From Candidatus Cloacimonetes bacterium 4572_55 (GTDB lineage: Bacteria; 4572-55), in the NCBI GenBank assembly GCA_002084765.1, contig NBMB01000026.1, forward strand, positions 1 to 34,041: DNA of 34,041 nt, given 5' to 3'. A program made the translations under genes and the position numbers. Shown here in pieces: positions 7,577 through 15,500 of the stretch. Positions within the stretch are counted from its first letter, which is position 1. Each line of letters starts with the position of its first letter. Under the pieces are notes generated by a model. It was not told where the DNA came from and made no database searches. It saw nothing but the letters and a program-made list of their open reading frames with translations.

Positions 7577-8518
7577 ATGTCAAAGATTCATGACAGCGGT
7601 TACAAAAAATTATTCTCCAATAAGTCTATCTTCCGTGAGTTAATGGAGACATTTGTTCACGAAGATTGGGTTAAGAATATTGATTTTGAATCATGCGAAA
7701 CTCTTAAAAAATCCTTTATCTCCACCCATTACAAGGAGACAGAAAGCGATATTATCTATAAAGCAAAACTGAAAGGGAAAGATGTTTATATTTACATTCT
7801 TATCGAGTTTCAATCTACGGTTCACACGTTCATGGCATTGCGAGTGTTGAATTATATCACCAATTTTTACATGGATTATGTTGAGTCGAATAAAGGGGTC
7901 AAAACACTTCCGGCAGTTTTTCCCATCATGCTCTATAATGGAGATGCGAGATGGACGGCAAGCGCGAATATTGCCGATTTGATTGAAAATAATGATATTT
8001 TGGGCAAATTTTCTTTAAATTTTGAATACTTCAAGATAATCGAAAATGAATATGATAAAAACGCTTTGCAGAAGATACAAAATATCGTCTCTACATTGTT
8101 TTTAGCCGAATCCCATTATGATATTGATCTTCTGAAGGGCGCGTTTCTGGAGCTATTTCATAAGGAAGAAGACAAAGAAGCTGTTTCTCTATTTCTGAAC
8201 TGGTTCAAACAGTTATCAAAGAATCAGCGAATTCCGAAAAAAGATTATGAAAAGTTGGAGCGTGTTTACAAGAATACAGGGGAGGTGAAAGAGATGTTAA
8301 TAGCGGCTCTGGAACGAGAGAGAAAAGAAATTTATGAGAGAGGGATTGAGAGAGGGATTGAGAGAGGGATTGAGAGAGGGATTGAGAGAGGGATTGAGAG
8401 AGGGGCAAAAGAGATTACCAGAATTATGCTTTTGGAAGGCTTGGATATTTTTTTAATTTCAAAAGTAACTGGATTGCTCAGAGAGGATGTTTTAAAAATA
8501 AAGTCCACTCTATCGTAG
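7577..8518 (+). CDS. Rpn-family PD-(D/E)XK nuclease / putative transposase
   Basis: The N-terminus (SKIHDSGYKKLFSNKSIFRELM) and the nuclease core match the Rpn/YhgA-like family of recombination-promoting nucleases, long annotated as putative transposases. Likely catalytic residues are D58 and E77-x-Q79 (YKAKLKGKDVYIYILIEFQS). Studied Rpn proteins are DNA endonucleases that promote RecA-independent recombination, and some act in phage defence. A run of ERGI repeats lies at about residues 254-276, followed by a C-terminal helix (LLEGLDIFLISKVTGL) typical of the family. The gene is A/T-rich compared with the ribosomal genes around it and splits the usual ffh-rpsP neighbourhood, suggesting insertion of a transferred gene. 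The 313-residue frame is intact. Confidence 0.85.
   Translation: MSKIHDSGYKKLFSNKSIFRELMETFVHEDWVKNIDFESCETLKKSFISTHYKETESDIIYKAKLKGKDVYIYILIEFQSTVHTFMALRVLNYITNFYMDYVESNKGVKTLPAVFPIMLYNGDARWTASANIADLIENNDILGKFSLNFEYFKIIENEYDKNALQKIQNIVSTLFLAESHYDIDLLKGAFLELFHKEEDKEAVSLFLNWFKQLSKNQRIPKKDYEKLERVYKNTGEVKEMLIAALERERKEIYERGIERGIERGIERGIERGIERGAKEITRIMLLEGLDIFLISKVTGLLREDVLKIKSTLS
8336..8404 (+). repeat. 12-bp coding tandem repeat (ERGI units)
   Basis: Five exact copies of GAGAGAGGGATT (8336-8395) and a nine-base partial copy (8396-8404) encode (ERGI)5-ERG. The unit is a multiple of three, so copy changes alter protein length without shifting frame. Confidence 0.95.
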
Positions 8519-8712
8519 TCACTTATATACGCTTAGAATAGCAAAAATTGTTGTAACTATTAAATTAACGAAGTTTAATTCACGAATAAATTTTCAGATT
8601 AGAGCGTTTTTACCATAGATAAGTTATAAACTTAAATAATTATGCTGTTAATTAGTAAAAAATATGCTACAATTTTGATTTAGCTTGAAATCTAGGAGGA
8701 TAAAAGCAAAAA

Positions 8713-9150
8713 ATGGTCAAATTAAGATTACGTCGGGGTGGGGCGAAAAAAAAACCGCATTATCGTATTGTTGTCGCGGATTCTCGTTCTCCGCGGGATG
8801 GTCGTTTCATTGAGGTGATTGGGTATTACTCGCCGATCACAAAACCGAAAAAGTTAGAGCTTGATGTCAAAAAGGCATTGGTTTGGTTAAAAAACGGAGC
8901 GCAGCCTACAGATACGGTTCGGAGTTTGTTGCGGAAAAAGGGAGTCATGGAAATGTGGCACCGGGTGCGTCTCGGGGCGACTATCGAAGAAGTACTGCCG
9001 AAAGAAGAAGAGACCGACCTGGTTGAGCTTGAGGAGACGAATTCTCCCGAATTTTTAGAACTCACTGAGTTCCCAGAGGAAACCGACGAGCTGTCCGCGG
9101 AGCAAGAACCCACTGAGGAACCCGATAAAGAGATGGAAGAGGCTCTATGA
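8713..9150 (+). CDS. rpsP: 30S ribosomal protein S16 with long acidic C-terminal tail
   Basis: The first 85 or so residues are a full S16 ([38 protein letters not shown]), which binds 16S rRNA during 30S assembly. S16 usually ends near residue 80-100. Here a strongly acidic tail continues to residue 145 (Glu/Asp-rich with Pro and Thr). The start is preceded by AGGAGGA at 8694-8700. A TACAAT at 8668-8673 may be a -10 box, without a good -35. The gene opens an operon with khpA, rimM, trmD and a SPOUT methyltransferase; its stop overlaps the khpA start (ATGA). Confidence 0.97.
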   Translation: MVKLRLRRGGAKKKPHYRIVVADSRSPRDGRFIEVIGYYSPITKPKKLELDVKKALVWLKNGAQPTDTVRSLLRKKGVMEMWHRVRLGATIEEVLPKEEETDLVELEETNSPEFLELTEFPEETDELSAEQEPTEEPDKEMEEAL

Positions 9151-9383
9151 AAGAGATGATCGAACTACTGGCAAAAAATCTGGCTAAATTTCCGGAAAAA
9201 GTAGAAGTGATTGAGACGCTGGAAGAGCCTCCCACCTCATATAAATATACGCTTAAGGTCTCGCCAGACGACCTGGGGAGGGTGATCGGTCGCGGTGGGC
9301 AAACCGCTGAAGCGATTCGCGCCCTAATGGCCGCGACAGCGGCAAAAGCCGGAATTAAAGCCGTGTTAGAAATTCGGGAATGA
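9147..9383 (+). CDS. khpA: KH-domain RNA-binding protein KhpA
   Basis: This 78-residue protein is a single KH domain with the nucleic-acid-binding GxxG loop in [19 protein letters not shown]. KhpA proteins bind RNA, often with KhpB, and influence translation and cell-envelope functions; the gene between rpsP and rimM is a well-known arrangement. It overlaps rpsP by 4 bases and rimM by 4 bases, so translation is probably coupled along the operon. An ATG three codons later (9156) is an alternative start. Confidence 0.93.
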   Translation: MKEMIELLAKNLAKFPEKVEVIETLEEPPTSYKYTLKVSPDDLGRVIGRGGQTAEAIRALMAATAAKAGIKAVLEIRE

Positions 9384-9901
9384 AATCGCATCGGGTCAAG
9401 CTGGGGAAAATTCTGTCTCCGTTCGGAATCAAGGGGATGGTGAATGTTTACCTCTATGTCGGATATGACTTTAACTGGAATGCTGTCCCTCGAATATTTG
9501 TGGGCAAGGAGGGCGCGGTTGCAAAGACGACGTCGGTTCTCTCCTTGCAAACTCATAAATATACTCGGATAAACTTGGCTGGAGTGACGGATCGCAATCA
9601 GGCGGAGTCCCTGAAAGGCGCGTTTTTATGGATTGAGAAGGCCGATTTGCCAGCGTTGCCGGACAATGAATTCTATGAATGCCAATTGATCGGCAGTGAC
9701 GTCTTTTTGATGGATCGGACGCGTGTCGGTCAAGTGAGACGGATTATTGATACTGGAGACACACAAATTTTTGGGATCAAAACCGACGCGGGAGAGACAT
9801 TGATTCCGATTAATGAGGAAAATATCCATGAGATGAGACCTGGAGAGATCGTGATACATCCGATTGAAGGGCTTCTTGAACTGAACAATTCGCCATGCTG
9901 A
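9380..9901 (+). CDS. rimM: 16S rRNA processing protein RimM
   Basis: RimM is the maturation factor for the 30S head and binds S19. The 173-residue product shows the N-terminal RimM barrel (VKLGKILSPFGIKGMVNVYLY, then LAGVTDRNQAESLKGAFLWI) and the C-terminal PRC-barrel part (EFYECQLIGSDVFLMDRTRV, IPINEENIHEMRPGEIVIHP). Length is normal. It overlaps khpA by 4 bases and trmD by 7 bases, consistent with one transcript. Confidence 0.95.
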   Translation: MKSHRVKLGKILSPFGIKGMVNVYLYVGYDFNWNAVPRIFVGKEGAVAKTTSVLSLQTHKYTRINLAGVTDRNQAESLKGAFLWIEKADLPALPDNEFYECQLIGSDVFLMDRTRVGQVRRIIDTGDTQIFGIKTDAGETLIPINEENIHEMRPGEIVIHPIEGLLELNNSPC

Positions 9902-10629
9902 TTCATCTGATTACGATTTTCCCGGAATTTTTTGACAGTGCATTGAATGTATCGATTCCTAAACGGGCTCAAGATAAGCAGTTAGTCGAAATTTGCATTC
10001 ATAATCTGCGCGATTATACTCGGGATAAACATCGCACGACTGACGACTCTCCGTTCGGCGGAGGGGCGGGTATGGTGATGAAACCGGAGCCATGGTTTGA
10101 GGCGATTCCTCGAATTGCTCCACCCGATTCTCCGGTAATTTTTCTGACGCCGCAGGGAGTCCCTTTATCACAGCCCATGGTGGAACGCCTCTCTCGAGAA
10201 CCTGCGATTACCCTTTTATGCGGACGCTATAAAGGGCTTGACGAGCGGGTAAGAGAGCGGTTTGTCACTGAGGAAATTTCGATCGGCGATTATGTACTGA
10301 GCGGCGGCGAACCCGCGGCGTTGGTGTTGGTAGACAGTATTGTCCGGTTGATTCCAGGGGTCCTGGGCGATTTCGAATCCGCTGAAAAAGATTCTTTCAG
10401 CGGTAAGCTATTGGACTACCCGCACTATACACGCCCCCAAGAAATCGAGGGCATGGTTGTCCCAGAGATACTTTTGTCCGGTCACCATAAAAATATCGAA
10501 AGATGGCGGTGGGAACAATCTCTAAAGCGGACAAAAAAGCGACGTCCCGAACTGTTGAATTCAATTGAATTAAATCGAAGCGACCGATCGTATTTAAATC
10601 GAATAGAAGATGAATTATCTAAAACCTGA
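9895..10629 (+). CDS. trmD: tRNA (guanine-N1)-methyltransferase TrmD
   Basis: TrmD methylates G37 of tRNAs with AdoMet and so prevents +1 frameshifting. It is a trefoil-knot SPOUT enzyme. Diagnostic segments are FGGGAGMVMKPEPW, LLCGRYKGLDERV and the AdoMet loop ISIGDYVLSGGEPAALVLVD. The C-terminal half (YPHYTRPQEIEGMVVPEILL) includes the acceptor-binding Asp/His region. The length of 244 residues is typical. It overlaps rimM by 7 bases and the next gene by 20 bases. Confidence 0.97.
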   Translation: MLIHLITIFPEFFDSALNVSIPKRAQDKQLVEICIHNLRDYTRDKHRTTDDSPFGGGAGMVMKPEPWFEAIPRIAPPDSPVIFLTPQGVPLSQPMVERLSREPAITLLCGRYKGLDERVRERFVTEEISIGDYVLSGGEPAALVLVDSIVRLIPGVLGDFESAEKDSFSGKLLDYPHYTRPQEIEGMVVPEILLSGHHKNIERWRWEQSLKRTKKRRPELLNSIELNRSDRSYLNRIEDELSKT

Positions 10630-11173
10630 ACAGACGTATGTGGCTCTTCTTCATTATCCTGTTTATAATAAACATGGAGAAGTCATCACATCTGCTGTGA
10701 CCAATTTGGATATCCATGATATTGCCCGCGTGGTTCAAACGTACGGATTGGGGGGATATTATCTGGCGACTCCTGTCAAAAATCAATATCGACTTCTTGC
10801 GGAGACATTGGAATTTTGGCAGAAAGGAACAGGGAAGGAATACAACCCGACCCGAAGCCGCTCTTTTGACCAAACCAAAGTGGTCTCCTCTGTTGCCGCT
10901 GTAAGAAAGGAACTGGGAAAAAATTCGTTGTGGGTGGCGACAACCGCTAAAAAAAGACCGAATTGCATCACCCTTGACGATGTGCGAGACTGGGGAGAAC
11001 GCCATCCAGATAGGAATACGGTCTTTCTTTTCGGGACAGGTTACGGCTTAACCGATGAATTTATATCGTCTTATGAGCATATATTATGCCCGATAGAAGG
11101 CGGGACGCTTTATAATCATTTATCGGTGAGAAGCGCTGCGACTATCATTATTGATCGACTATTTGGGCGGTAA
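10610..11173 (+). CDS. SPOUT-like RNA methyltransferase (Methyltrn_RNA_4 type)
   Basis: This 187-residue protein follows trmD with a 20-base overlap and resembles the predicted SAM-dependent RNA methyltransferase family found directly after trmD in Aquifex, Thermotoga and several other lineages. Signature segments are YVALLHYPVYNKHGEVITSA, TNLDIHDIARVVQTYG, the LFGTGYGLTDE loop and YNHLSVRSAATIIIDRL near the C-terminus, which fits a knotted SPOUT AdoMet site. The RNA substrate is not known from sequence. Operon position suggests tRNA or rRNA modification linked to translation. Confidence 0.85.
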   Translation: MNYLKPEQTYVALLHYPVYNKHGEVITSAVTNLDIHDIARVVQTYGLGGYYLATPVKNQYRLLAETLEFWQKGTGKEYNPTRSRSFDQTKVVSSVAAVRKELGKNSLWVATTAKKRPNCITLDDVRDWGERHPDRNTVFLFGTGYGLTDEFISSYEHILCPIEGGTLYNHLSVRSAATIIIDRLFGR

Positions 11174-11201
11174 TTAACGTTTTTTATATTGCTTAAAAAC
11201 C

Positions 11202-11250
11202 ATCTATTTAAATTTATTCAAATAGATTTAGATTTAATAAATAAATTTAA
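11202..11250 (+). promoter_or_regulatory. Two competing hairpins in the rplS leader
   Basis: Hairpin 1 pairs 11202-11209 with 11220-11227 (8 perfect bp, 10-base loop). Hairpin 2 pairs 11208-11218 with 11240-11250 (11 perfect bp) and ends just before the Shine-Dalgarno sequence. They share bases 11208-11209, and hairpin 2's loop contains hairpin 1's right arm, so they are alternatives or a pseudoknot. The region is very A/T-rich, which raises the chance of coincidental pairing. Confidence 0.4.
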
Positions 11251-11252
11251 TG

Positions 11253-11260
11253 AAAGGAGG
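11253..11260 (+). promoter_or_regulatory. Strong ribosome binding site deciding the rplS start
   Basis: AAAGGAGG lies four bases before the ATG at 11265. The in-frame ATG at 11250 would place this site inside the coding sequence and has no site of its own, so 11265 is chosen. Confidence 0.9.
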
Positions 11261-11264
11261 AACT

Positions 11265-11615
11265 ATGAGTTCCGTCATCCAAGAGATTGAAAAAGAAAGT
11301 TTGCGTCACGAATTTCCTGATTTTAAATCCGGAGACACCGTGCGCGTGAAGGTGAAGGTACGAGAAGGTGAAAAAGAACGCGTCCAGGCTTTTCAAGGCG
11401 TTGTGATCCAAAAGAAAGGCTCGGGGATCAGCTCTACCTTTACAGTACGCAAAATCAGCGGCGGATACGGCGTCGAGCGTATTTTTCCCTATCATTCGCC
11501 GTGGATTCAAGGCGTTGAGTTAGTGCGTAGAGGCAAGGTTCGGCGCGCCCGCATCTATTATTTCCGAAAGTTGCGAGGTAAGGCCGCCCGTATCAAACAA
11601 CTCCGCCTTCGATAA
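11265..11615 (+). CDS. rplS: 50S ribosomal protein L19
   Basis: L19 sits at the 30S-50S interface. The 116-residue product has all family segments: [55 protein letters not shown] and [25 protein letters not shown]. The start at 11265 is set by the AAAGGAGG site. A 91-base A/T-rich leader with hairpins separates it from the methyltransferase gene, so rplS may have its own promoter or leader control. A good intrinsic terminator follows. Confidence 0.97.
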   Translation: MSSVIQEIEKESLRHEFPDFKSGDTVRVKVKVREGEKERVQAFQGVVIQKKGSGISSTFTVRKISGGYGVERIFPYHSPWIQGVELVRRGKVRRARIYYFRKLRGKAARIKQLRLR

Positions 11616-11680
11616 TCTGTTCTTGTCAAATGATTATATAGCCTAAAGTTCCAACGATTTTGTCTATTCAATTCTTTAAA

Positions 11681-11712
11681 ATACCCTGGATTTTCGATTC
11701 AGGGTATTTTTT
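11681..11712 (+). terminator. Intrinsic terminator after rplS
   Basis: The arms 11681-11690 and 11698-11707 form a 10-bp stem with one G-T pair around a 7-base loop, followed by a T run to 11712. Flanking A and T tracts would lengthen the stem. It closes the ffh-rplS block. Confidence 0.85.
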
Positions 11713-11749
11713 CATATAATTAATTTAACTCGAATTATGAGGAAAAATG

Positions 11750-12517
11750 ATGAAAAATCTGTTACGCGCTATCCAAGTCGCTATGATCCTTTTGCTAAGC
11801 TCTCAAGCGACACACGCGCAGGTCAATACGGAAAAAATGCGCTCGTCCAAACTCGACGAGGGGTGGAGCGGCTTCGCTAAATTTGGTTTTGGCTATCGGG
11901 AAGGTAATTCAAATTTGTTCAAACTCAACGCCAACCTTCGGGTTGACTACAGCGTCAATCGCTTGCACTCGTTCTTGGTGGGAAATTTGGAGCGAACTGA
12001 AGAGAGCGATCGGGAGTCAGCGGCTTATAAAGGATTTCTGCATTTTCGAAATATGTATGCTATCATCAAAAAACTCGACGCCGAGGTCTTTCTCCAAAAG
12101 GAGTTTAATGATTTCATTCGGCTGGAAAATCGAGACCTAATCGGCGCGGGTCTGCGCTTCAATTTCCAGTTAGAGGATCAGAAACTTTCGTATCATATCG
12201 GTTTGGGGTTGATGTGGGAACATGAAAATTACGATTCTTCCGACGAGGACGACGCCAATATTTCCCGATCTACGAATTACCTATCCCTGAATTGGCACCC
12301 AAGTGAGCATTTAGCCGTAATCTGTATCGAGTATCTGCAAGTTGATGTGGAAAACTCTTCGGATTTTCGATTTTTATCAGACATGGTGGTTGGGTACAAC
12401 CTGACCAAAAAGCTTATCTTTGAGACGAATTTCAAATACCGGTTTGATAACGAGCCGGTAAGCGGCATAAAAAAATACGACTTAGATATCAAAAACGGAA
12501 TACGATTCAATTTCTGA
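11750..12517 (+). CDS. DUF481-family outer membrane beta-barrel protein
   Basis: The product begins with a signal peptide (KNLLRAIQVAMILLLSS, predicted cleavage after THA-Q). The rest is alternating-pattern beta strands: GWSGFAKFGFGYREGNSN, LNANLRVDYSV, SFLVGNLERTEE, then paired strands to the C-terminal NGIRFNF, which ends in Phe as outer membrane barrels do. The GNSN start and overall length (about 255 residues) match the DUF481/YdiY family, whose function is unknown and may be acid- or salt-induced in E. coli. The ATG at 11750 is preceded by TGAGG at good spacing; ATG 11747 is possible. TATAAT at 11715-11720 may belong to its promoter. Confidence 0.82.
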   Translation: MKNLLRAIQVAMILLLSSQATHAQVNTEKMRSSKLDEGWSGFAKFGFGYREGNSNLFKLNANLRVDYSVNRLHSFLVGNLERTEESDRESAAYKGFLHFRNMYAIIKKLDAEVFLQKEFNDFIRLENRDLIGAGLRFNFQLEDQKLSYHIGLGLMWEHENYDSSDEDDANISRSTNYLSLNWHPSEHLAVICIEYLQVDVENSSDFRFLSDMVVGYNLTKKLIFETNFKYRFDNEPVSGIKKYDLDIKNGIRFNF

Positions 12518-12567
12518 CGTTCTTAACCGCCCTTTCTAACCCAACTGTGTTTGATGGAGCGAATCAT

Positions 12568-15500
12568 ATGATCCGTTTGATTAAATTTACCTTGACCTAT
12601 ATAATATTTGTCGGGCATTTAACTGCAGAGCCTGTTGAGAAGCAAGAGCTTGAAAAAGAATTGATCATTGGTCTTCGACAGGAGATCGGATCGGTTCGAG
12701 CACTCGCATCGTATCTGCAACAGCGTGAAATTTCGTCGATTCCCGACATCAAAAAACTTTCTCAGGCGGAGATTTCCCCGCTCGCTCGATTTGTCAAGGC
12801 GACCTGTCGCGATTCGAGTCATTTTGCCGAAATTCAGCGAGCGGTTGCGCAGTGGGAAGGAGCCGCGTCTGTCCATCCCAACTATGTGAGAGAATTTTGC
12901 GATGTACCGAACGATCCTTTGATAAGCGATCAGTGGGCGTTGAGCCGAATTCATGCCTTTGACGCCTGGGAAACCGAGACCGGTTCTCCTCATATTATTT
13001 TGGCGATCATTGATTCTGGGGTCGATTATTATCATCCTGATCTGTCGCAAAATATATGGCGCAATAGCTCCGAGATACCGGGTAATCAAATCGACGACGA
13101 CGGCAACGGTTATATCGACGATATTGTTGGCTGGGATTTTAGCGACGCGCAGGGATTGCCAGGCGCGGGAGATTTTGTCGAGCGGGATAACGACCCATCA
13201 GATGAAGGCGGACATGGCACACATGTTGCCGGAATCGTCGCAGCCGCGATTGATAATGACGTCGGGATCGGAGGAGTCGCTCCAAATTGCCAGATTATGC
13301 CTCTGCGAGCTGGATTCCGCCTGCAATCCGGAGCTGGTTATCTACAAGACGACGATATTGCCGCAGCAATTGTCTATGCCGCAGATAATGGGGCGAACGC
13401 TATCAATATGAGTTTCGGCGATCCCCGCCCATCGCATCTTCTCAGAGACGCTATCGATTATGCGGTCAGCCGAGGCTGCGTGGCAGTCGCGGCCGCGGGG
13501 AACGACGCCCTTCCAAGACTTTATTATCCAGCGGCTTACGATCCCGTGATCGCGGTCGGCGCAAGCGATCAGAACGATCTTTTATCTCTCACATCCAGCT
13601 ATGGACCGGATTTGGACGCGGTCGCGCCAGGGGTCTCGATCCTCAGCGCGTGGCCGGATCAATCTTATGCGGAATTGAGCGGCACCTCAATGGCTGCGCC
13701 CCATGTGACCGGAGCTGTCGGATTGCTCCTCGCCCACTTCCCCACTCTCTCGCCCCACGATGTGCGATCACGAATTCGCGCCGCGGCTTTAGACTTGGGA
13801 GAGCCGGGAGCAGATCCAATATATGGCTCCGGTCGGCTGGATCTGCTCAACCTCTTAACAGAAGAACCCGGTTCCCGCTCACGAATCGACTATCCCGAAA
13901 GCAGACAGAGGATCAATAGCGGAACCGCAATTGTCGGCGTCGCGCATAGCGAAAATTTCTCCCGATATCGACTGGAATACGGCGTTGGATTCACACCGGC
14001 TGCCTGGACGGAATTCGATCAATCGACTGATTCCTCGATCAATCCAGATACCCTCGGCTATCTTGATACCTCCACGTTTCCAGAAGGCACTCTCACGATT
14101 CGACTGACTGCGGAATCGGCAAGCGGCGAGCGGTTTGTCGCACATAAAAGCGTGATAATCGATCATACTGCCACGGAAATTATCGAATTAAATGGAATCA
14201 AAGAACTTAATGGGAACCGATTTCATTATCTTATCGAATGGGGTTCGACCGATATTGTTGACAGCGAACTGCAGCTATATTTCCATGAAACCAGCCCAAT
14301 CACTCTGGATTCTCCCTTTACATCGACAGATCACTCCGTTGATATAACCCCATATTTATCAGCCAACTTATTAGAAATACCAGAAGCGGAAGACTGCGGT
14401 TTTCGGATAACACTCGACGCCTCCTCCTCGGATCCGGTGACGATCGATCAGGCGGGCGAGCCGTTTTTGCTTTCCAACTATATAGCGTCAATCGATCTGA
14501 CTTCGCTCTCAAATTACGGATTCCAACAGACCGCTTCGCTTCCGGATGGACGGTTTTTGGATCGATACACCGACTTTGATCATGACGGGCAACCTGAATT
14601 GGTCGTGATGATGACCGGCGATTCGCCTTATCAACCAATCACTATTTTTGAGCGGACTGAAGATGGGGTTTTTGAACCTGTGACGAGAACAACCGAGGCT
14701 TTTCTCCCATGGGATGCGGGCGATGCAGACAGCGACGGTAAGGAAGAACTGTTAGTTGGCGGCGTACGCGTCGCTTATCTCTTGGAGGCGGAAAGTCCCG
14801 GATCGTTCCCGAGCCGAATTATCTGGCAAAGCCAAGATGTCTGGGGACAATTTATTGCCGATACGGATCAAGACGGGCGAAGGGAAATCGTCTCTCGATA
14901 CGACCCGTCTGACGGCCAAAATGAAGGGATTATTATATTTGAATCGACCGGAGACGATCAATTTTCAGAGGGGTTGATCCTGCCAAATCCAACGTCCGGG
15001 TCCAATGGTATGGAGGCGACAATGGCAGTCGGCGACTTTGACGGAGATGGGCGCGGCGATATCCTTTGTGGCGATATTGACGGCGATTTTTTTATTTTTG
15101 AGGCGGTCGAAGACAATTCCTATCAGCCTATTTGGGCGTCTGATACTTCTCTATTTGAAAATTTGGGAAGTATTGTCTCGCTGCAAAAAGCAGGCGATCT
15201 GAATCAAGACGGGAGCGACGAATTTTTGGTCGCGGTTACAGTTCAAAATCAACTGGACCCGGATAAAACGCATTGCCTTTTCTATCTATTTTCTGCGATT
15301 GGGAACAATCAATTTGAAATCGTTTGGCACACGCGGATAGGAGCTGGAGATCCGGTTCAATCCGGGGTCAAATCGTTCGATTATGACCAGGACGGTATGA
15401 TTGATTTGGCGATACACATTTCCTTTGATCTCTATATATTCAAAAATTTGGGAGAATTTGGTTTTCAGCCAATATTCCATACGCCTCAATCCCAGACGCC

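Noticed and set aside
8205-8408. Minus-strand frame encoding LSQS repeats
   Set aside because: It is the antisense reading of the ERGI repeat in the Rpn-family gene.
8560-8585. A/T inverted repeat after the Rpn gene as a terminator
   Set aside because: The stem is only six A-T pairs without a following T run.
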